Positions 16,854-26,506 of a DNA stretch of 64,000 nucleotides are shown piece after piece. Below the pieces are notes generated by a model. The model was not told the origin of the DNA. It ran no database searches and saw only the letters and a program-made list of their open reading frames with translations. This DNA comes from Chitinophaga sp. S165. Its GTDB lineage: Bacteria > Bacteroidota > Bacteroidia > Chitinophagales > Chitinophagaceae. Within the stretch, counting starts at the first letter, position 1, and the number at the start of each line of letters is the position of its first letter. The translations under genes and the position numbers were made by a program. Location: positions 664,390 to 728,389 of the forward strand of contig NZ_QGTG01000001.1 of NCBI RefSeq assembly GCF_003182155.1, written 5' to 3'.

Positions 16854-17939
16854 TTAATCTATCCTTACTCCTTCTTTGATCTCGTCATTTGCGTGGATAA
16901 CGACCATATCACCCGGATTAAGGCTACCGAACACTTCAGATGAATCGCCATGATGATTGCCCTCCTGAACGTCTATCCAACGGGTATATCCCTCCCTGAT
17001 GGCAACGACGTACTTTTTCTCGGTAGAGGTGACCACTGCACTGGCGGGCACCACCATTGCGTGAGCGGAACCGGTAACGGGGATGGTGATCTCTGCGTAC
17101 ATACCTGGCTTTAACAGATGTCCCACATTTTGTACATCCACTTCTACAGCTTCAGAGCGGTAGCGGTCATTCAGCGAACCGGCCTGGCGGCTGATAGCAC
17201 CTGCGAATGATTTCCCAGGCAGGGCATTTACATGAAAAGACACCTGGCGGCTGGCCGACAGTTGTGCGCTATAAGCTTCCGGCACCTGCACCACCAGACG
17301 CAGCCTGTCTTCCTGCTCCAGCATCAGCATAGCGCCTCCTTCCAACTTAGTATTGGGACCGACCAATGCTCCCGGATGGACATTACGTTCTGTGATGACG
17401 CCATCAAAAGGGGCTGTTACTGTCAGATAGCTCCGGGTAGCATCCAATGCGCGCAGATTAGCCAGTTCACTGTTCATGATGGCACTGTCGGCCGCCATGC
17501 GGGCGTTAGCCACTTCCACATCATGCGCAGAAATGGTGCCTGGCGTTTCACTAACGGCAAGCGTACGTTCGTAGTTATCTTTGGAGGCTGCAAATACTGC
17601 CTTTGCCTGGAGGTATTTAGATTGCGCAGCAAAGTATTGCTGAATGATCTCAGGTGCGTCGAGGGTGATCAGGACTTCTCCTTTGTGCACAACACTGCCT
17701 CTGTCGACCGATACAGATTTTACAAATCCATTTACCCTCGGATAAATACTCACCCGTTGATAGGCTTCCAATACAGCAGGCAGCTGTATACTGGAAGAAA
17801 GTGGTTCGTTAACAACTGAAGCAAGCTCGAACTTTTTGCCTTTACTGTCTTTCACCACCGCCTTCTTTTGCGGGGCCTTTTCATGGCACGCGGTGAACAA
17901 CAATCCGACAAGGCCTAGAGTGACTATATGTTTATGCAT
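16854..17939 (-). CDS. RND efflux periplasmic adaptor (MFP/HlyD) lipoprotein
   Basis: This 361-residue lipoprotein has the lipobox LFTAC after a short hydrophobic signal, so it is anchored at Cys18 on the periplasmic side. Typical adaptor parts follow: a lipoyl half (VSVDRGSVVHKGEVLITLDAP), a helical hairpin (~90-160), the second lipoyl half (LTVTAPFDGVITERNVHPGA) and beta-barrel and membrane-proximal domains. It links the inner membrane pump to the outer membrane channel. It is the last gene of the operon, and its start overlaps the pump gene stop by 8 bases, so the two are coupled. The substrate is not evident. Confidence 0.92.
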   Translation of the reverse strand: MHKHIVTLGLVGLLFTACHEKAPQKKAVVKDSKGKKFELASVVNEPLSSSIQLPAVLEAYQRVSIYPRVNGFVKSVSVDRGSVVHKGEVLITLDAPEIIQQYFAAQSKYLQAKAVFAASKDNYERTLAVSETPGTISAHDVEVANARMAADSAIMNSELANLRALDATRSYLTVTAPFDGVITERNVHPGALVGPNTKLEGGAMLMLEQEDRLRLVVQVPEAYSAQLSASRQVSFHVNALPGKSFAGAISRQAGSLNDRYRSEAVEVDVQNVGHLLKPGMYAEITIPVTGSAHAMVVPASAVVTSTEKKYVVAIREGYTRWIDVQEGNHHGDSSEVFGSLNPGDMVVIHANDEIKEGVRID

Positions 17940-20900
17940 GAGTGGTGGCTATTTTAGTTTTTTTGATTTTTGTTTTGGGCATAAGTGAAGGATCATCATA
18001 AGATGCCTTCCGCTGGATGGCGGCATATACCAGTGGTAAGATCAGCAGGGCTGCGAGAGTTGAGGCGATCAGTCCTCCAATTACGGCCCTGCCTAAAGGG
18101 GCTGTCTGGTCGCCGGATTCACCCAGTCCGGTCGCCATGGGAATCATACCCGCAATCATTGCGAGACTGGTCATCAGAATAGGCCTCAAGCGGATGCCGG
18201 CGCTGGTGATAGCGGCCTTGTACGCGTCCCGGTATTCCAGTCTGAGCTTTTCTGCATTAGTGACAATGAGGATTGCGTTAGCCACAGATACACCGGTGGA
18301 CATGATCATGCCCATATATGATTGCAGGTTCAGTGTTGCACCTGTCAGCAGCAGCATGATGAGGGCCCCTGCAATAACTGCCGGAATTGTCACCAGTACG
18401 ACGAAGCTGAGTTTGAACGACTGATAGTTGGCCGCCAGCAGTAAGAAGATTACTGCTATTGCGAGGAGGAGACCGTTCTGCAAACTGGACAACGTGTCGA
18501 CCAGGAGGCTTGAACTGCCTTTTAACTCTACCTTCACACCCCGCGGAGGCTCTCCCATCTGGCCGATAGCAGCCTGCACGGCCGTTGTTGCTGTGCCCAG
18601 ATCTTTCCCTGTGATGTTTGCGCTGACGGTTACAAAACGCCGTGTACCGGCCCTGTCAAATTCTCCGGGCATCTCGCTGTTGGAAAAGGTTGCGACATCG
18701 CCGAGTACGGGTCTTGGCTGTCCTTTCACGAGCGGGATCTCTTTCAGGTCGTTAATGGTCTGCATGATATATTCCGGTATCTGTACCTGCACCTGGTAAG
18801 TGTAAGCTACCTTCTCGTCTAGCCACTGGTTCTTTTCGGTAAACCTGCTGGAAGATGTTGACGCAGTTACCGAGCGGGCCACCTGGTACATATTCAGTCC
18901 CATCTGCGCCACCTTTAAACGGTCTATATTGATATTGATGACCGGATAATGCAGTGGTTGCGCGATCTGCACGTCACGGAGATAGTCCAGCTCTTTCAGT
19001 TTGTCCACCAGCTGACCGGCGTATCCGGCTATTTCCTTCATGTTCTTGCCCGCTACCCGGACTTCGATAGGCGTAGCGGCTCCCTGAGCCATGATCTTCT
19101 CGGTCATGTCCACCGGTTCAAAGCTTACCCTCATTTCGGGCATTTTAGCCTTAATAAGCGCCCTTAATTCATCTTTGAGGGCTTCTATATCAACTTTGTA
19201 ATCATCGTTTAAATTGACCTGTAATACCGCTTCGTGCGTACCGCTATTGAAGATGTACAGGTTACTGGTACCATAACTGCTTGGGATCAAACCGACATAT
19301 CCGGAGCTGATAGCTACATTGCCGTTCACCGTACTATCGATCAAAGTGAGCACCTGATGCACCTTCTCTTCCGTTCTTTCAAGACGGGTACCGTCCGGCT
19401 CTTTCAGGCGTAGCTGGAATTGTCCGCTATTGACATGGGGCATCAGGTCTTTCCCGATTATCATAAACGCTGCGCCTGCGCTTCCCAGGGCAATGATGAC
19501 ATACAGCGTGATCACCCAGCGGGAGCGCCTGCCCAGCCATTCAAGCAATCCTACAAAACGGTTTTTGAAACGGTCAAAGCCGCCTTCTTTTGCAGGATGT
19601 TCCTCATCATGACTGATCTGATCAATCTCTTCATTGTCCAACGCCAGACCGTGATTGAACTTACCTTCTTTCAGCCACCAGTTGGCCAGTACGGGTACCA
19701 GCGACTGTGCGGCGAAATAAGAGGCGATCATGGCAAATCCGATAGAGAGCGACAAAGGAAGGAACATCGCTTTGGGAACACCTGTCATAATAAGGGAAGG
19801 TGCAAATACTGCCAGGATACACAAGAGTATCAGCAGCAAGGGGAAAGCTATCTCTTCACTGGCTTCGTAAATAGCTTGTCGCTTGGATTTGCCCATTTCA
19901 AGATGCTGGTGAATGTTTTCAATTGTCACTGTTGCCTGATCGACCAGTACACCAATGGCCAGTGCCAGTCCGCTTAAGGTCATGAGATTGATGGTCTGCC
20001 CAGCCAGTTGTAATCCTAATACGGCAGCTAATATCGCGATCGGTATAGTGATCACGACTACGAGACAGCTGCGTAGGTCTTTCAGGAACAACAGCACCAT
20101 CAGCCCTGTTAATAAAGCTCCCAGCAAACCTTCCGTCAGCAGGCTTTTAACTGCATTGATCACAAATACCGATTGGTCAAATTCATAAGAGACCTTTACG
20201 TCTTCGGGCAAGAGGCTCTGCATCTCAGGCAATCTTGCTTTCAGTGCTTTTACCACTTCCCAGGTAGAAGCGTCGGCAGTTTTCACGACAGGTATGTAAA
20301 CGGAGCGTTTCCCGTTCACCAGTGCATAATCCACCGTAATATCGGCAGCATCAGATACTCTTGCCACATCCTTGACAAAAACGGTGGAATTGCCGTCGGT
20401 GGTGATCGGGATGTCTCCAAAATCCTGCACTTCTTTTTCCAGTGAGTTAATGGTTGTTACATACATCGTGTTATTGATGCGGATATTGCCGGAGGGCGTC
20501 ATCACGTTGTTCTTTGCGATGGCCTCTACCACTTCATCCGCACTCATATTATAACTGCGTAAGCGGTCGGGGTCCACATTGACAACTACAGACCGTGAAT
20601 TGGCGCCAAAAGGAGGCGGTGCAGACAATCCGGGCACGCTTCCGAACATTGGTCTGACGCGCGTATTGGCAAGATCATAGATGTCCTTTAACGACCGGTT
20701 AGGGCAACTGAACACCAATTGTCCGACGGGCAATGACGAGGCATCAAAACGCACTACCTGTGGAGGCAGCGCGCCCGGTGGGAAGAACTTCATGGCGCGG
20801 TTCACCTGTAAGGCCACCTGTGCCGAGGCTTCCGCCATATTGGTATTTTCATAAAAAGAGAGCTTGATCATGGTAAGCCCTTGTATATTCCTGCTGCTGA

Positions 20901-21138
20901 TATTCTTAATGCCATTCACATAAAGGAACTGGTCCTGCAAACGGGTAGCAAAGAAGCCTTCCATCTGCTGGGGAGACATTCCTCCGTAAGGTTCTATCAC
21001 ATAGATGGTCGGCAGGTTCAGCTTCGGGAAGATATCTATGGGAATATTCATGACAGCCAGTACTGAAAACAGGAACATGCCGAGAGTAAGTACTACAACG
21101 GACAATGGCTTTTTCAGTGCGCTTGTGACTAATGACAT
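17932..21138 (-). CDS. RND efflux permease (first system)
   Basis: This 1068-residue inner membrane pump has the RND layout: one helix, a large periplasmic loop, helices 2-6, and a repeat of the same. The N terminus (MSLVTSALKKPLSVVVLTLG) and the PTIYVIEPYGGMSPQQMEGF porter segment are typical of AcrB/CusA-type transporters. In TM4 the proton-relay motif reads LAIGVLVDQATVTIEN, with one Asp followed by Gln, whereas the second pump in this window has VDDS. A single-Asp TM4 is also seen in heavy-metal RND pumps, but the rest does not let me assign metals. It lies between the TolC and adaptor genes in one operon. Confidence 0.92.
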   Translation of the reverse strand: MSLVTSALKKPLSVVVLTLGMFLFSVLAVMNIPIDIFPKLNLPTIYVIEPYGGMSPQQMEGFFATRLQDQFLYVNGIKNISSRNIQGLTMIKLSFYENTNMAEASAQVALQVNRAMKFFPPGALPPQVVRFDASSLPVGQLVFSCPNRSLKDIYDLANTRVRPMFGSVPGLSAPPPFGANSRSVVVNVDPDRLRSYNMSADEVVEAIAKNNVMTPSGNIRINNTMYVTTINSLEKEVQDFGDIPITTDGNSTVFVKDVARVSDAADITVDYALVNGKRSVYIPVVKTADASTWEVVKALKARLPEMQSLLPEDVKVSYEFDQSVFVINAVKSLLTEGLLGALLTGLMVLLFLKDLRSCLVVVITIPIAILAAVLGLQLAGQTINLMTLSGLALAIGVLVDQATVTIENIHQHLEMGKSKRQAIYEASEEIAFPLLLILLCILAVFAPSLIMTGVPKAMFLPLSLSIGFAMIASYFAAQSLVPVLANWWLKEGKFNHGLALDNEEIDQISHDEEHPAKEGGFDRFKNRFVGLLEWLGRRSRWVITLYVIIALGSAGAAFMIIGKDLMPHVNSGQFQLRLKEPDGTRLERTEEKVHQVLTLIDSTVNGNVAISSGYVGLIPSSYGTSNLYIFNSGTHEAVLQVNLNDDYKVDIEALKDELRALIKAKMPEMRVSFEPVDMTEKIMAQGAATPIEVRVAGKNMKEIAGYAGQLVDKLKELDYLRDVQIAQPLHYPVININIDRLKVAQMGLNMYQVARSVTASTSSSRFTEKNQWLDEKVAYTYQVQVQIPEYIMQTINDLKEIPLVKGQPRPVLGDVATFSNSEMPGEFDRAGTRRFVTVSANITGKDLGTATTAVQAAIGQMGEPPRGVKVELKGSSSLLVDTLSSLQNGLLLAIAVIFLLLAANYQSFKLSFVVLVTIPAVIAGALIMLLLTGATLNLQSYMGMIMSTGVSVANAILIVTNAEKLRLEYRDAYKAAITSAGIRLRPILMTSLAMIAGMIPMATGLGESGDQTAPLGRAVIGGLIASTLAALLILPLVYAAIQRKASYDDPSLMPKTKIKKTKIATTHA

Positions 21139-21155
21139 AATTATGTTTTTTGATA

Positions 21156-22577
21156 TTACTGCTTGCGGGCAACTTCGAGTTGCTGCACCAGTTCCTGAAT
21201 ATTGTTAGCCGTAAATGCCTGTGTAAAGAGCGCCTGCCAGGCTGCGTTGCGCGTCTGTACCAGGTCTGTTTCCGCCCTGTTCAGAAGATACAATGCATTG
21301 GTAACTTCAATGATGTTGGTCAGTCCTCCTTTATACAATGCCATCTTCTGCAGAGCAGCGGCTCTGGCGGCATTGAGCTGTGCAGGCATCTCCTGCAGTT
21401 TATCGAGAGATGTGCGGATATTAAGCCTCGCCTGCTGCAGCTGATTATCCAGTACGGCTTGCGTGGATTCCAGTTGTACGGCAGCGGCTTTTGTACGCAG
21501 GTGCTGTTCCCTCATTTTATCTCTTGTATGTCCTATGTCAGCGAGGTTATAAGTAAGCGCCACTCCGGCCAGGTAGTTATATCTGTTGTAACCAAATCCG
21601 CTCCAGAGGTTTTTATTATAGATATCGTTGAACTGTCCGCTGGAGCCGCGCATCCATCCTGATGCCAGGAGGGATATTTTAGGTAATGCTGCTTTCCGGA
21701 TGACCTGTTCATGCTTTTCCTGTTGTAGCATCAGGCCATTGTAGTACTGCAATACCGGATGTTCTTTCGCGACGTTTACTGTATCATTCAGGCTGGTTAG
21801 CATAGATAAGAGACCGTTGTTATACAGTGTATCCGCTTGTATAGCACTGGTGTCTAATCCTGTAAGGATACCCAGGTGCAGGCGCACACTGTTGTAGCTA
21901 TTCTGTATATCGAGGTAGTTCAATCTTGCTTTGGATAATTCAGCAGCTGCTACAGAGCTATCTACGCCGGGTTTCAACCCATGTAGTACAATGGCCGTCA
22001 CCGCCCTTTGTACGGAGCGTGTACGTGCTATATTGTCTTCCTGGATCTTCATCAGTGAACGGAACTGTAATAATCCCAGATAATCCCGTACGGCAGCTAT
22101 GGTCAGGTCATTGGCGGTAATGTCTGCATCAAGGCTCAGTACTTTTTGTTGCTGAACTGCTTCCGCTTTCTGTGAGCGATAAGCACCGAAGTTGTAAACT
22201 TCCCATTGGACCTGTGCCAGGGCGATATTACCACTCATGACATCATTCCTGTTTGCACCGCGGATACCACCGGATGTAGAAGGAATCGTACCCAGGGGAA
22301 AATAAGACCCATAGATCCCATTGTCGGTTCCGACCGTAGCCTCTTCCACCAACTTGACCGATGGCCACCAGTTATGACTGATATCTGTCGTGTGTGCAAG
22401 TCCGGCCTGAGATAATGTTTGTTTTGCTTTTAATGATGGGTAGTGTTGAAGGGTCAGGGCAATCGCCTGTTGCAGGGATAATTGTTCCCCGCCCGATTGT
22501 GCATGTGCATACCGGGGTACGCTACACAACAGGCATAACATGATCACCCACATCCCTGCAGCAATTCTTTTATTCAT
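21156..22577 (-). CDS. TolC-family outer membrane efflux channel (first system)
   Basis: This 473-residue outer membrane protein has a signal peptide ending YAHAQS and two copies of the OEP helical repeat. The N-terminal LSLQQAIALTLQHYPSLKAK is the usual start of the first repeat, and the second ends with KMALYKGGLTNIIEVTNALY. It forms the exit duct for the RND pump encoded 17 bases downstream. It is the first large gene of the operon, which probably begins with the small gene at 22652-23038. Confidence 0.92.
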   Translation of the reverse strand: MNKRIAAGMWVIMLCLLCSVPRYAHAQSGGEQLSLQQAIALTLQHYPSLKAKQTLSQAGLAHTTDISHNWWPSVKLVEEATVGTDNGIYGSYFPLGTIPSTSGGIRGANRNDVMSGNIALAQVQWEVYNFGAYRSQKAEAVQQQKVLSLDADITANDLTIAAVRDYLGLLQFRSLMKIQEDNIARTRSVQRAVTAIVLHGLKPGVDSSVAAAELSKARLNYLDIQNSYNSVRLHLGILTGLDTSAIQADTLYNNGLLSMLTSLNDTVNVAKEHPVLQYYNGLMLQQEKHEQVIRKAALPKISLLASGWMRGSSGQFNDIYNKNLWSGFGYNRYNYLAGVALTYNLADIGHTRDKMREQHLRTKAAAVQLESTQAVLDNQLQQARLNIRTSLDKLQEMPAQLNAARAAALQKMALYKGGLTNIIEVTNALYLLNRAETDLVQTRNAAWQALFTQAFTANNIQELVQQLEVARKQ

Positions 22578-22651
22578 AACTGACAGATGTGTTAAGTTTC
22601 CGCAAGACGCGTGTCTGCGGTATTAATAAAATACATGTAGAAAAATGGAGA

Positions 22652-23038
22652 TCAGGCTATCGGAGGGCCACGCCAGTCGCTGAGTGTGACGGCAACACTG
22701 ATATAGGATTCTTTATATCCCTTGTAAACAGCGTGGATATAAACGAATAAAGACTTAATGCGGATACTGGGAACAAACAGACATAACTCGTGATAATCGT
22801 TCAGCGCCCTTGTCCGGTGATTATACCTGCGGGCGCCTGTGCTCAGATGCAGTGTTCCATCAACATCGGCTGTTGTATTAATAGCGCCATGATCGGAAGT
22901 GGTCTTGCTGATGTGGGCTTGTAAAACAGTCTGTGTTGTAGTGGACGTAAAAGCGGGCTCTCCCTGCAGTAAAGGCAGGAGAAAGATACATGACAAGAAC
23001 AGTAAAAGCTCTTTGAGCTGTTTCACGTTGAGACCCAT
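22652..23038 (-). CDS. Small exported hypothetical protein leading the RND operon
   Basis: I start at MGLNVKQLKELLLFLSC (23038, 128 residues); the longer frame adds an unlikely hydrophobic stretch. A hydrophobic signal segment (LLLFLSCIFLLPLLQG) is followed by a Thr-rich region and a strand-rich C terminus ending SDWRGPPIA. It resembles the short exported proteins with RGPP-like tails that often precede RND operons in Bacteroidota (recollection). It is 74 bases upstream of the TolC gene on the same strand. Its role is unknown, possibly an accessory to the pump. Confidence 0.55.
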   Translation of the reverse strand: MGLNVKQLKELLLFLSCIFLLPLLQGEPAFTSTTTQTVLQAHISKTTSDHGAINTTADVDGTLHLSTGARRYNHRTRALNDYHELCLFVPSIRIKSLFVYIHAVYKGYKESYISVAVTLSDWRGPPIA

Positions 23039-23141
23039 TAATACGTATGCAAGATATTTAAAGAAAATTATAATACATAGCATCCCCTATGTTTTAAGCG
23101 AATTATAATCTCCCTTTAAGGCCGCTGGAATACAGGTTCCC

Positions 23142-23149
23142 TATCTTTG
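23142..23149 (+). promoter_or_regulatory. Minus-7 box TATCTTTG before the LytTR regulator
   Basis: A perfect TAnnTTTG box ends only 4 bases before the ATG at 23154. Transcription would start at or next to the start codon, so the mRNA may be leaderless. A weak CTTTAAG lies at the minus-33 distance. Confidence 0.5.
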
Positions 23150-23153
23150 CTAC

Positions 23154-23849
23154 ATGAACTGCCTCATCATTGACGACAATAAACTCGCACGCACGGCCAT
23201 GAAACAGCTGGCCAGTCATGTAGACCAGCTACACGTAGCCGGTGAATGTGCAAGTGCCTTAGAAGCTTATAATATCCTGCAGAAGGAGAAAATAGATCTG
23301 CTGTTGCTGGACATTGAAATGCCTGGTATGAATGGCATTGAGCTGACACGTAACATCGGCAAAAAGGGTCCGGTCATCATCTTTACCACTGCTAAAAAAG
23401 ATTATGCAGTAGAGGCGTTTGAATTGCATGTGGCAGATTATCTTATTAAACCAGTGACTCCATCCCGCTTCCTGCAAGCTATAGAACGGGCAAAGGAAGT
23501 GCAACAGGCGAATTCCAGAGAGCTTCATGATACGGATAATGAGTTCGTATTCATCAGGGATAGCGGTACGCTAAAGCGGATCAAACTCGATGATATCCTT
23601 TACCTGGAAGCGATGGGAGACTATGTAAAATTGCATACCCCACAGAAGTTTCATGCAGTTCATTCAACGTTGAAAGCAATAGAGGAAAGATTACCAGATA
23701 CGAAGTTCATGCGTGTGCACAGGTCTTATATTGTAGCGCTGGATAAGATAGAAGCGATTCAGGATGGGGCAATTATAATAGTAAAGAATGCGGTACCGGT
23801 TGCGGATGCGTATAGGGCTGCGCTGAATGGCAGGTTGAATTTGTTGTGA
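23154..23849 (+). CDS. LytTR-family response regulator
   Basis: This 231-residue cytoplasmic transcription factor has a receiver domain (1-~120) with acidic residues D7/D8, phosphoacceptor D53 in LLLLDIEMPG, T78/T79 and K99 in DYLIKP, all in place. The C-terminal LytTR DNA-binding domain (~135-231) has FIRDSGTLKRIKLDDILYLE and FMRVHRSYIV. The usual 7TM/His_kinase partner is not next to it. It is divergent from the RND operon across a ~115-base gap, so it is a candidate regulator of that operon or of itself. Confidence 0.92.
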   Translation: MNCLIIDDNKLARTAMKQLASHVDQLHVAGECASALEAYNILQKEKIDLLLLDIEMPGMNGIELTRNIGKKGPVIIFTTAKKDYAVEAFELHVADYLIKPVTPSRFLQAIERAKEVQQANSRELHDTDNEFVFIRDSGTLKRIKLDDILYLEAMGDYVKLHTPQKFHAVHSTLKAIEERLPDTKFMRVHRSYIVALDKIEAIQDGAIIIVKNAVPVADAYRAALNGRLNLL

Positions 23850-23874
23850 TGAATATATAATCCGCATTGCAATC

Positions 23875-23930
23875 GTGGATATAAACATGAAACCCGGAGG
23901 CATCGCCCCGGGTTTCATGTTTATATCCAC
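23875..23930. terminator. Perfect 23-bp hairpin after the LytTR gene
   Basis: GTGGATATAAACATGAAACC plus CGG pairs perfectly with CCGGGTTTCATGTTTATATCCAC around a 10-base loop. There is no T run after the stem on either side. It starts 26 bases past the LytTR stop. It may act as an mRNA 3' end or be another dispersed palindrome; the type is uncertain. Confidence 0.5.
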
Positions 23931-23983
23931 GGGTTATCCCCCTGGCCATTCATTCTCCGGGTGATAACCGGGACCATTCGTAA

Positions 23984-24046
23984 CCCGGGGGTTTGCAACC
24001 CCGGGCGCACAACAGGGGACCCCTAACGGGGTCCTATTGTGTTTTG
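23984..24046. repeat. REP-like double-hairpin element, copy 2
   Basis: The first hairpin is CCCGGGG / CCCCGGG, then the spacer CGCACAACAG, then GGACCCC-TAAC-GGGGTCC, then TATTGTGTTTTG. It has the same layout and flank as copy 1 at 15133-15193, and the second stem differs by a compensatory base-pair change. It lies between the LytTR regulator and the M28 peptidase stop. Confidence 0.8.
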
Positions 24047-24063
24047 ATAATTATATTTTTTTG

Positions 24064-26298
24064 TTATTGTTTCAGGCCTGCGGTTGTTTGCTGGAGGTAG
24101 GTAGTGAGGCGATTCACGGCGGCGGCAGCAATGGCGATCTGCTCTTCTGCCTCCTGCCATCTTCTTTGTTCGATCGCTTCGCGGATACCAGGTAACGTTT
24201 TTACACCATAACCGGTATAAAAGCCGGGTGCATATATGGTGTGTCTATACCAGGACCTGTTTGGTAAACCTTTATCGTACAACAACTGTTGTTCTGCCTG
24301 ATAAAGCGCCTTGTTCAACCCATCTTCTTTTCCTGCAGGTATTGGTGCTTTCGTTCTTGCATCCTGTAATTGTTGGGTAGCTTTATCCAGTGCTACCAGT
24401 GCGTTCTGCAATTTAGAGAAGTCAATATAAGGCACCTCTCCTTTTACAGCAGGTGCTTTGATAGGTTTGGTAACATCTCCGGCCAGCTGGTATGCATTGT
24501 TGTTGATCACTTGATTTTCTACTGCGGTTGTCTCTCTCATCTGTTCTGCCAGTGAGATCAGTTCCGTGGTGTATGTGTTGATCGTTCTGGAAAGGCTACG
24601 GAAATCAAACGGTAATATATCCGCGTCTGCCAGTCGCAGGGCCGCGCGGCCACCATATTTGGAAAGCGCTACACCATATTCGAAACCGGGATCTTTGAAG
24701 CGGGAATAGTTTTCGTAAGTGTCGTATATAGAGTGATATTCCCCACCAGCGCCTTCACCACCGAAACCGATGTTCAGGGAAGGAATGCCAAGATGCTGAA
24801 GGAAAGAAGAATAATCAGAGCCTGATCCCAACGCACTGATGGTCAGGTCTTTCTTTGACAGCAGGTCTTTTTTAGCCTTCGTTGTTCCGGCAGATACGAT
24901 ATCGGCGGCTTGTTTTCTTTCGAAGATAGTCACGCTCGTTTGTGGGTCTTTAATGCTTTTGGCAATCTCCCCTGCAAATGGCTCCAGTGCATGAGAGCCA
25001 CCTACGCCGAGGAATCCGCGGCTGTTACCGTCAGAGTTAATATAAGCTACGGCCTTCTGCTGTAGCTCTGCTGCGTGTGTTTCCACCCATTCGGTAGATC
25101 CAAGCAAGCCGGGTTCTTCACCATCCCAGGCGGCATATACTAAAGTTCTCCTTGGTTTATAACCTTTCTTAGCGAGCACGCCGATCGCTTTGGCTTCTTC
25201 CAATAAGGCCGCGAGACCACTTACAGGATCGGCTGCGCCATATACCCAGGCGTCGTGGTGATTACCTCTGATGACCCACTGGTCAGGAAACTGACTTCCT
25301 TTCATGAAGCCGATCACGTTATAGGCCGGGACCATTTTCCAGTCGAACTCCAGTTTCAGGTGCACCTTTGCTTTACCAGGCCCGATATGGTAGGTGAATG
25401 GCAATGCGCCTCTCCAGCTTTCGGGCGCTACCGGTCCTTCGAGTGCGGCCAATAAGGGGGCTGCATCGTGATAGCTGATCGGCAGCACGGGTATCTTCAA
25501 CAGGTTGGTCGCTTCTGCACGTTCCAGTCTTTTGGCATTTTCAGTCGCTCCTACGCCAGGAGTAAGCGGATCGCCAGGATAGATCACCATATCCATTATA
25601 GAGCCTCTTTGGACCCCGTATTCGCTTTTAAACGGCCCCTGAGGGTATACATCTCCCTGGTAGTAACCGTCGTCTTTAGGATCGGAGTAGATCAGCGTCC
25701 CGATGGCGCCGTGCTCCTGTGCCACCTTTGGCTTGATACCTCTCCAGGAACGGCCGTATTTTGCAATAACGATCTTTCCCTTTACGCTGATGCCCAGTCT
25801 TTCGAGGTAGTCATAATCTTCCGGCAGTCCATAATTTACGAATACGAGTTCCCCGGTCACATCACCATCGGCACTCCATGCATTGTAGGTAGGCAGTTCA
25901 TCTGCCTGACCGGTGCTGGCGTCTTCCTTCAATGCCGGCTCTTTAAGAACGGCTTTATAGTTTTCCGGATAACTGGCTTCCAGTACTCTTGTTTTCGGAG
26001 TAGGGAACAGTACCTGGTAGGTCTCTATCCTTGCGTCCCATCCGTAGCTTTTGAATTGTTGCAGGATGTTTTCCGCCACCCATTTATCCCTGGGCAATCC
26101 CAGGTAATGTTGTTGTGCGGACAAGGTCTTGATATTATTCCCGATAGCCGCAGCGCTTAGCTCTTTGTCGAAATTTGCTTCAAGCTCCTGATGTTGCCTG
26201 GCATGTTCACTGTTGAAACCACTCAGTTTTTGCTGGGCGTAAGCACCCTGCAGCAGTAAAATGAGGGCAATACCGGAAGTGATCTGTTTTGAATTCAT
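24064..26298 (-). CDS. M28-family metallopeptidase (glutamate carboxypeptidase II-like)
   Basis: This 744-residue exported protein has a signal peptide ending GAYAQQ. The layout matches PSMA/transferrin-receptor-type peptidases: a protease-associated insert (~150-330, with GELVFVNYGLPEDYDYL and KGKIVIAKYGRSWRG), an M28 zinc domain and a C-terminal dimerisation helical domain (~600-744). Zinc and catalytic motifs are visible: GNHHDAW, the DP of AADPVSG, WDGEEPGLLGS, YINSDGN and the final His in GGEYHSIYDTYE. It is likely a periplasmic or secreted carboxypeptidase trimming peptides. It is a single gene. Confidence 0.92.
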   Translation of the reverse strand: MNSKQITSGIALILLLQGAYAQQKLSGFNSEHARQHQELEANFDKELSAAAIGNNIKTLSAQQHYLGLPRDKWVAENILQQFKSYGWDARIETYQVLFPTPKTRVLEASYPENYKAVLKEPALKEDASTGQADELPTYNAWSADGDVTGELVFVNYGLPEDYDYLERLGISVKGKIVIAKYGRSWRGIKPKVAQEHGAIGTLIYSDPKDDGYYQGDVYPQGPFKSEYGVQRGSIMDMVIYPGDPLTPGVGATENAKRLERAEATNLLKIPVLPISYHDAAPLLAALEGPVAPESWRGALPFTYHIGPGKAKVHLKLEFDWKMVPAYNVIGFMKGSQFPDQWVIRGNHHDAWVYGAADPVSGLAALLEEAKAIGVLAKKGYKPRRTLVYAAWDGEEPGLLGSTEWVETHAAELQQKAVAYINSDGNSRGFLGVGGSHALEPFAGEIAKSIKDPQTSVTIFERKQAADIVSAGTTKAKKDLLSKKDLTISALGSGSDYSSFLQHLGIPSLNIGFGGEGAGGEYHSIYDTYENYSRFKDPGFEYGVALSKYGGRAALRLADADILPFDFRSLSRTINTYTTELISLAEQMRETTAVENQVINNNAYQLAGDVTKPIKAPAVKGEVPYIDFSKLQNALVALDKATQQLQDARTKAPIPAGKEDGLNKALYQAEQQLLYDKGLPNRSWYRHTIYAPGFYTGYGVKTLPGIREAIEQRRWQEAEEQIAIAAAAVNRLTTYLQQTTAGLKQ

Positions 26299-26448
26299 GA
26301 AATAGAGGGTTTATTAATTGGTTGACATATTTGTCAGTTTAAGGAGGTGGCGAACAAATATAATATATCCCAACGACAGTTAATCCTTTTCCGACGATGG
26401 CTGACGCCTGTTAAACAATTTACGCCTCAGCAGGGCTGTTATGGCTTG

Positions 26449-26456
26449 TATCTTTG
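26449..26456 (+). promoter_or_regulatory. Minus-7 box TATCTTTG before small exported protein
   Basis: A perfect TAnnTTTG box lies 50 bases upstream of the ATG at 26507. The minus-33 element is weak (TTTACG about 24 bases upstream). Confidence 0.4.
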
Positions 26457-26506
26457 AGTCATCAAAACAAGCAAATAAATAATCATCAAATAAAAAATTA
26501 CAGATC

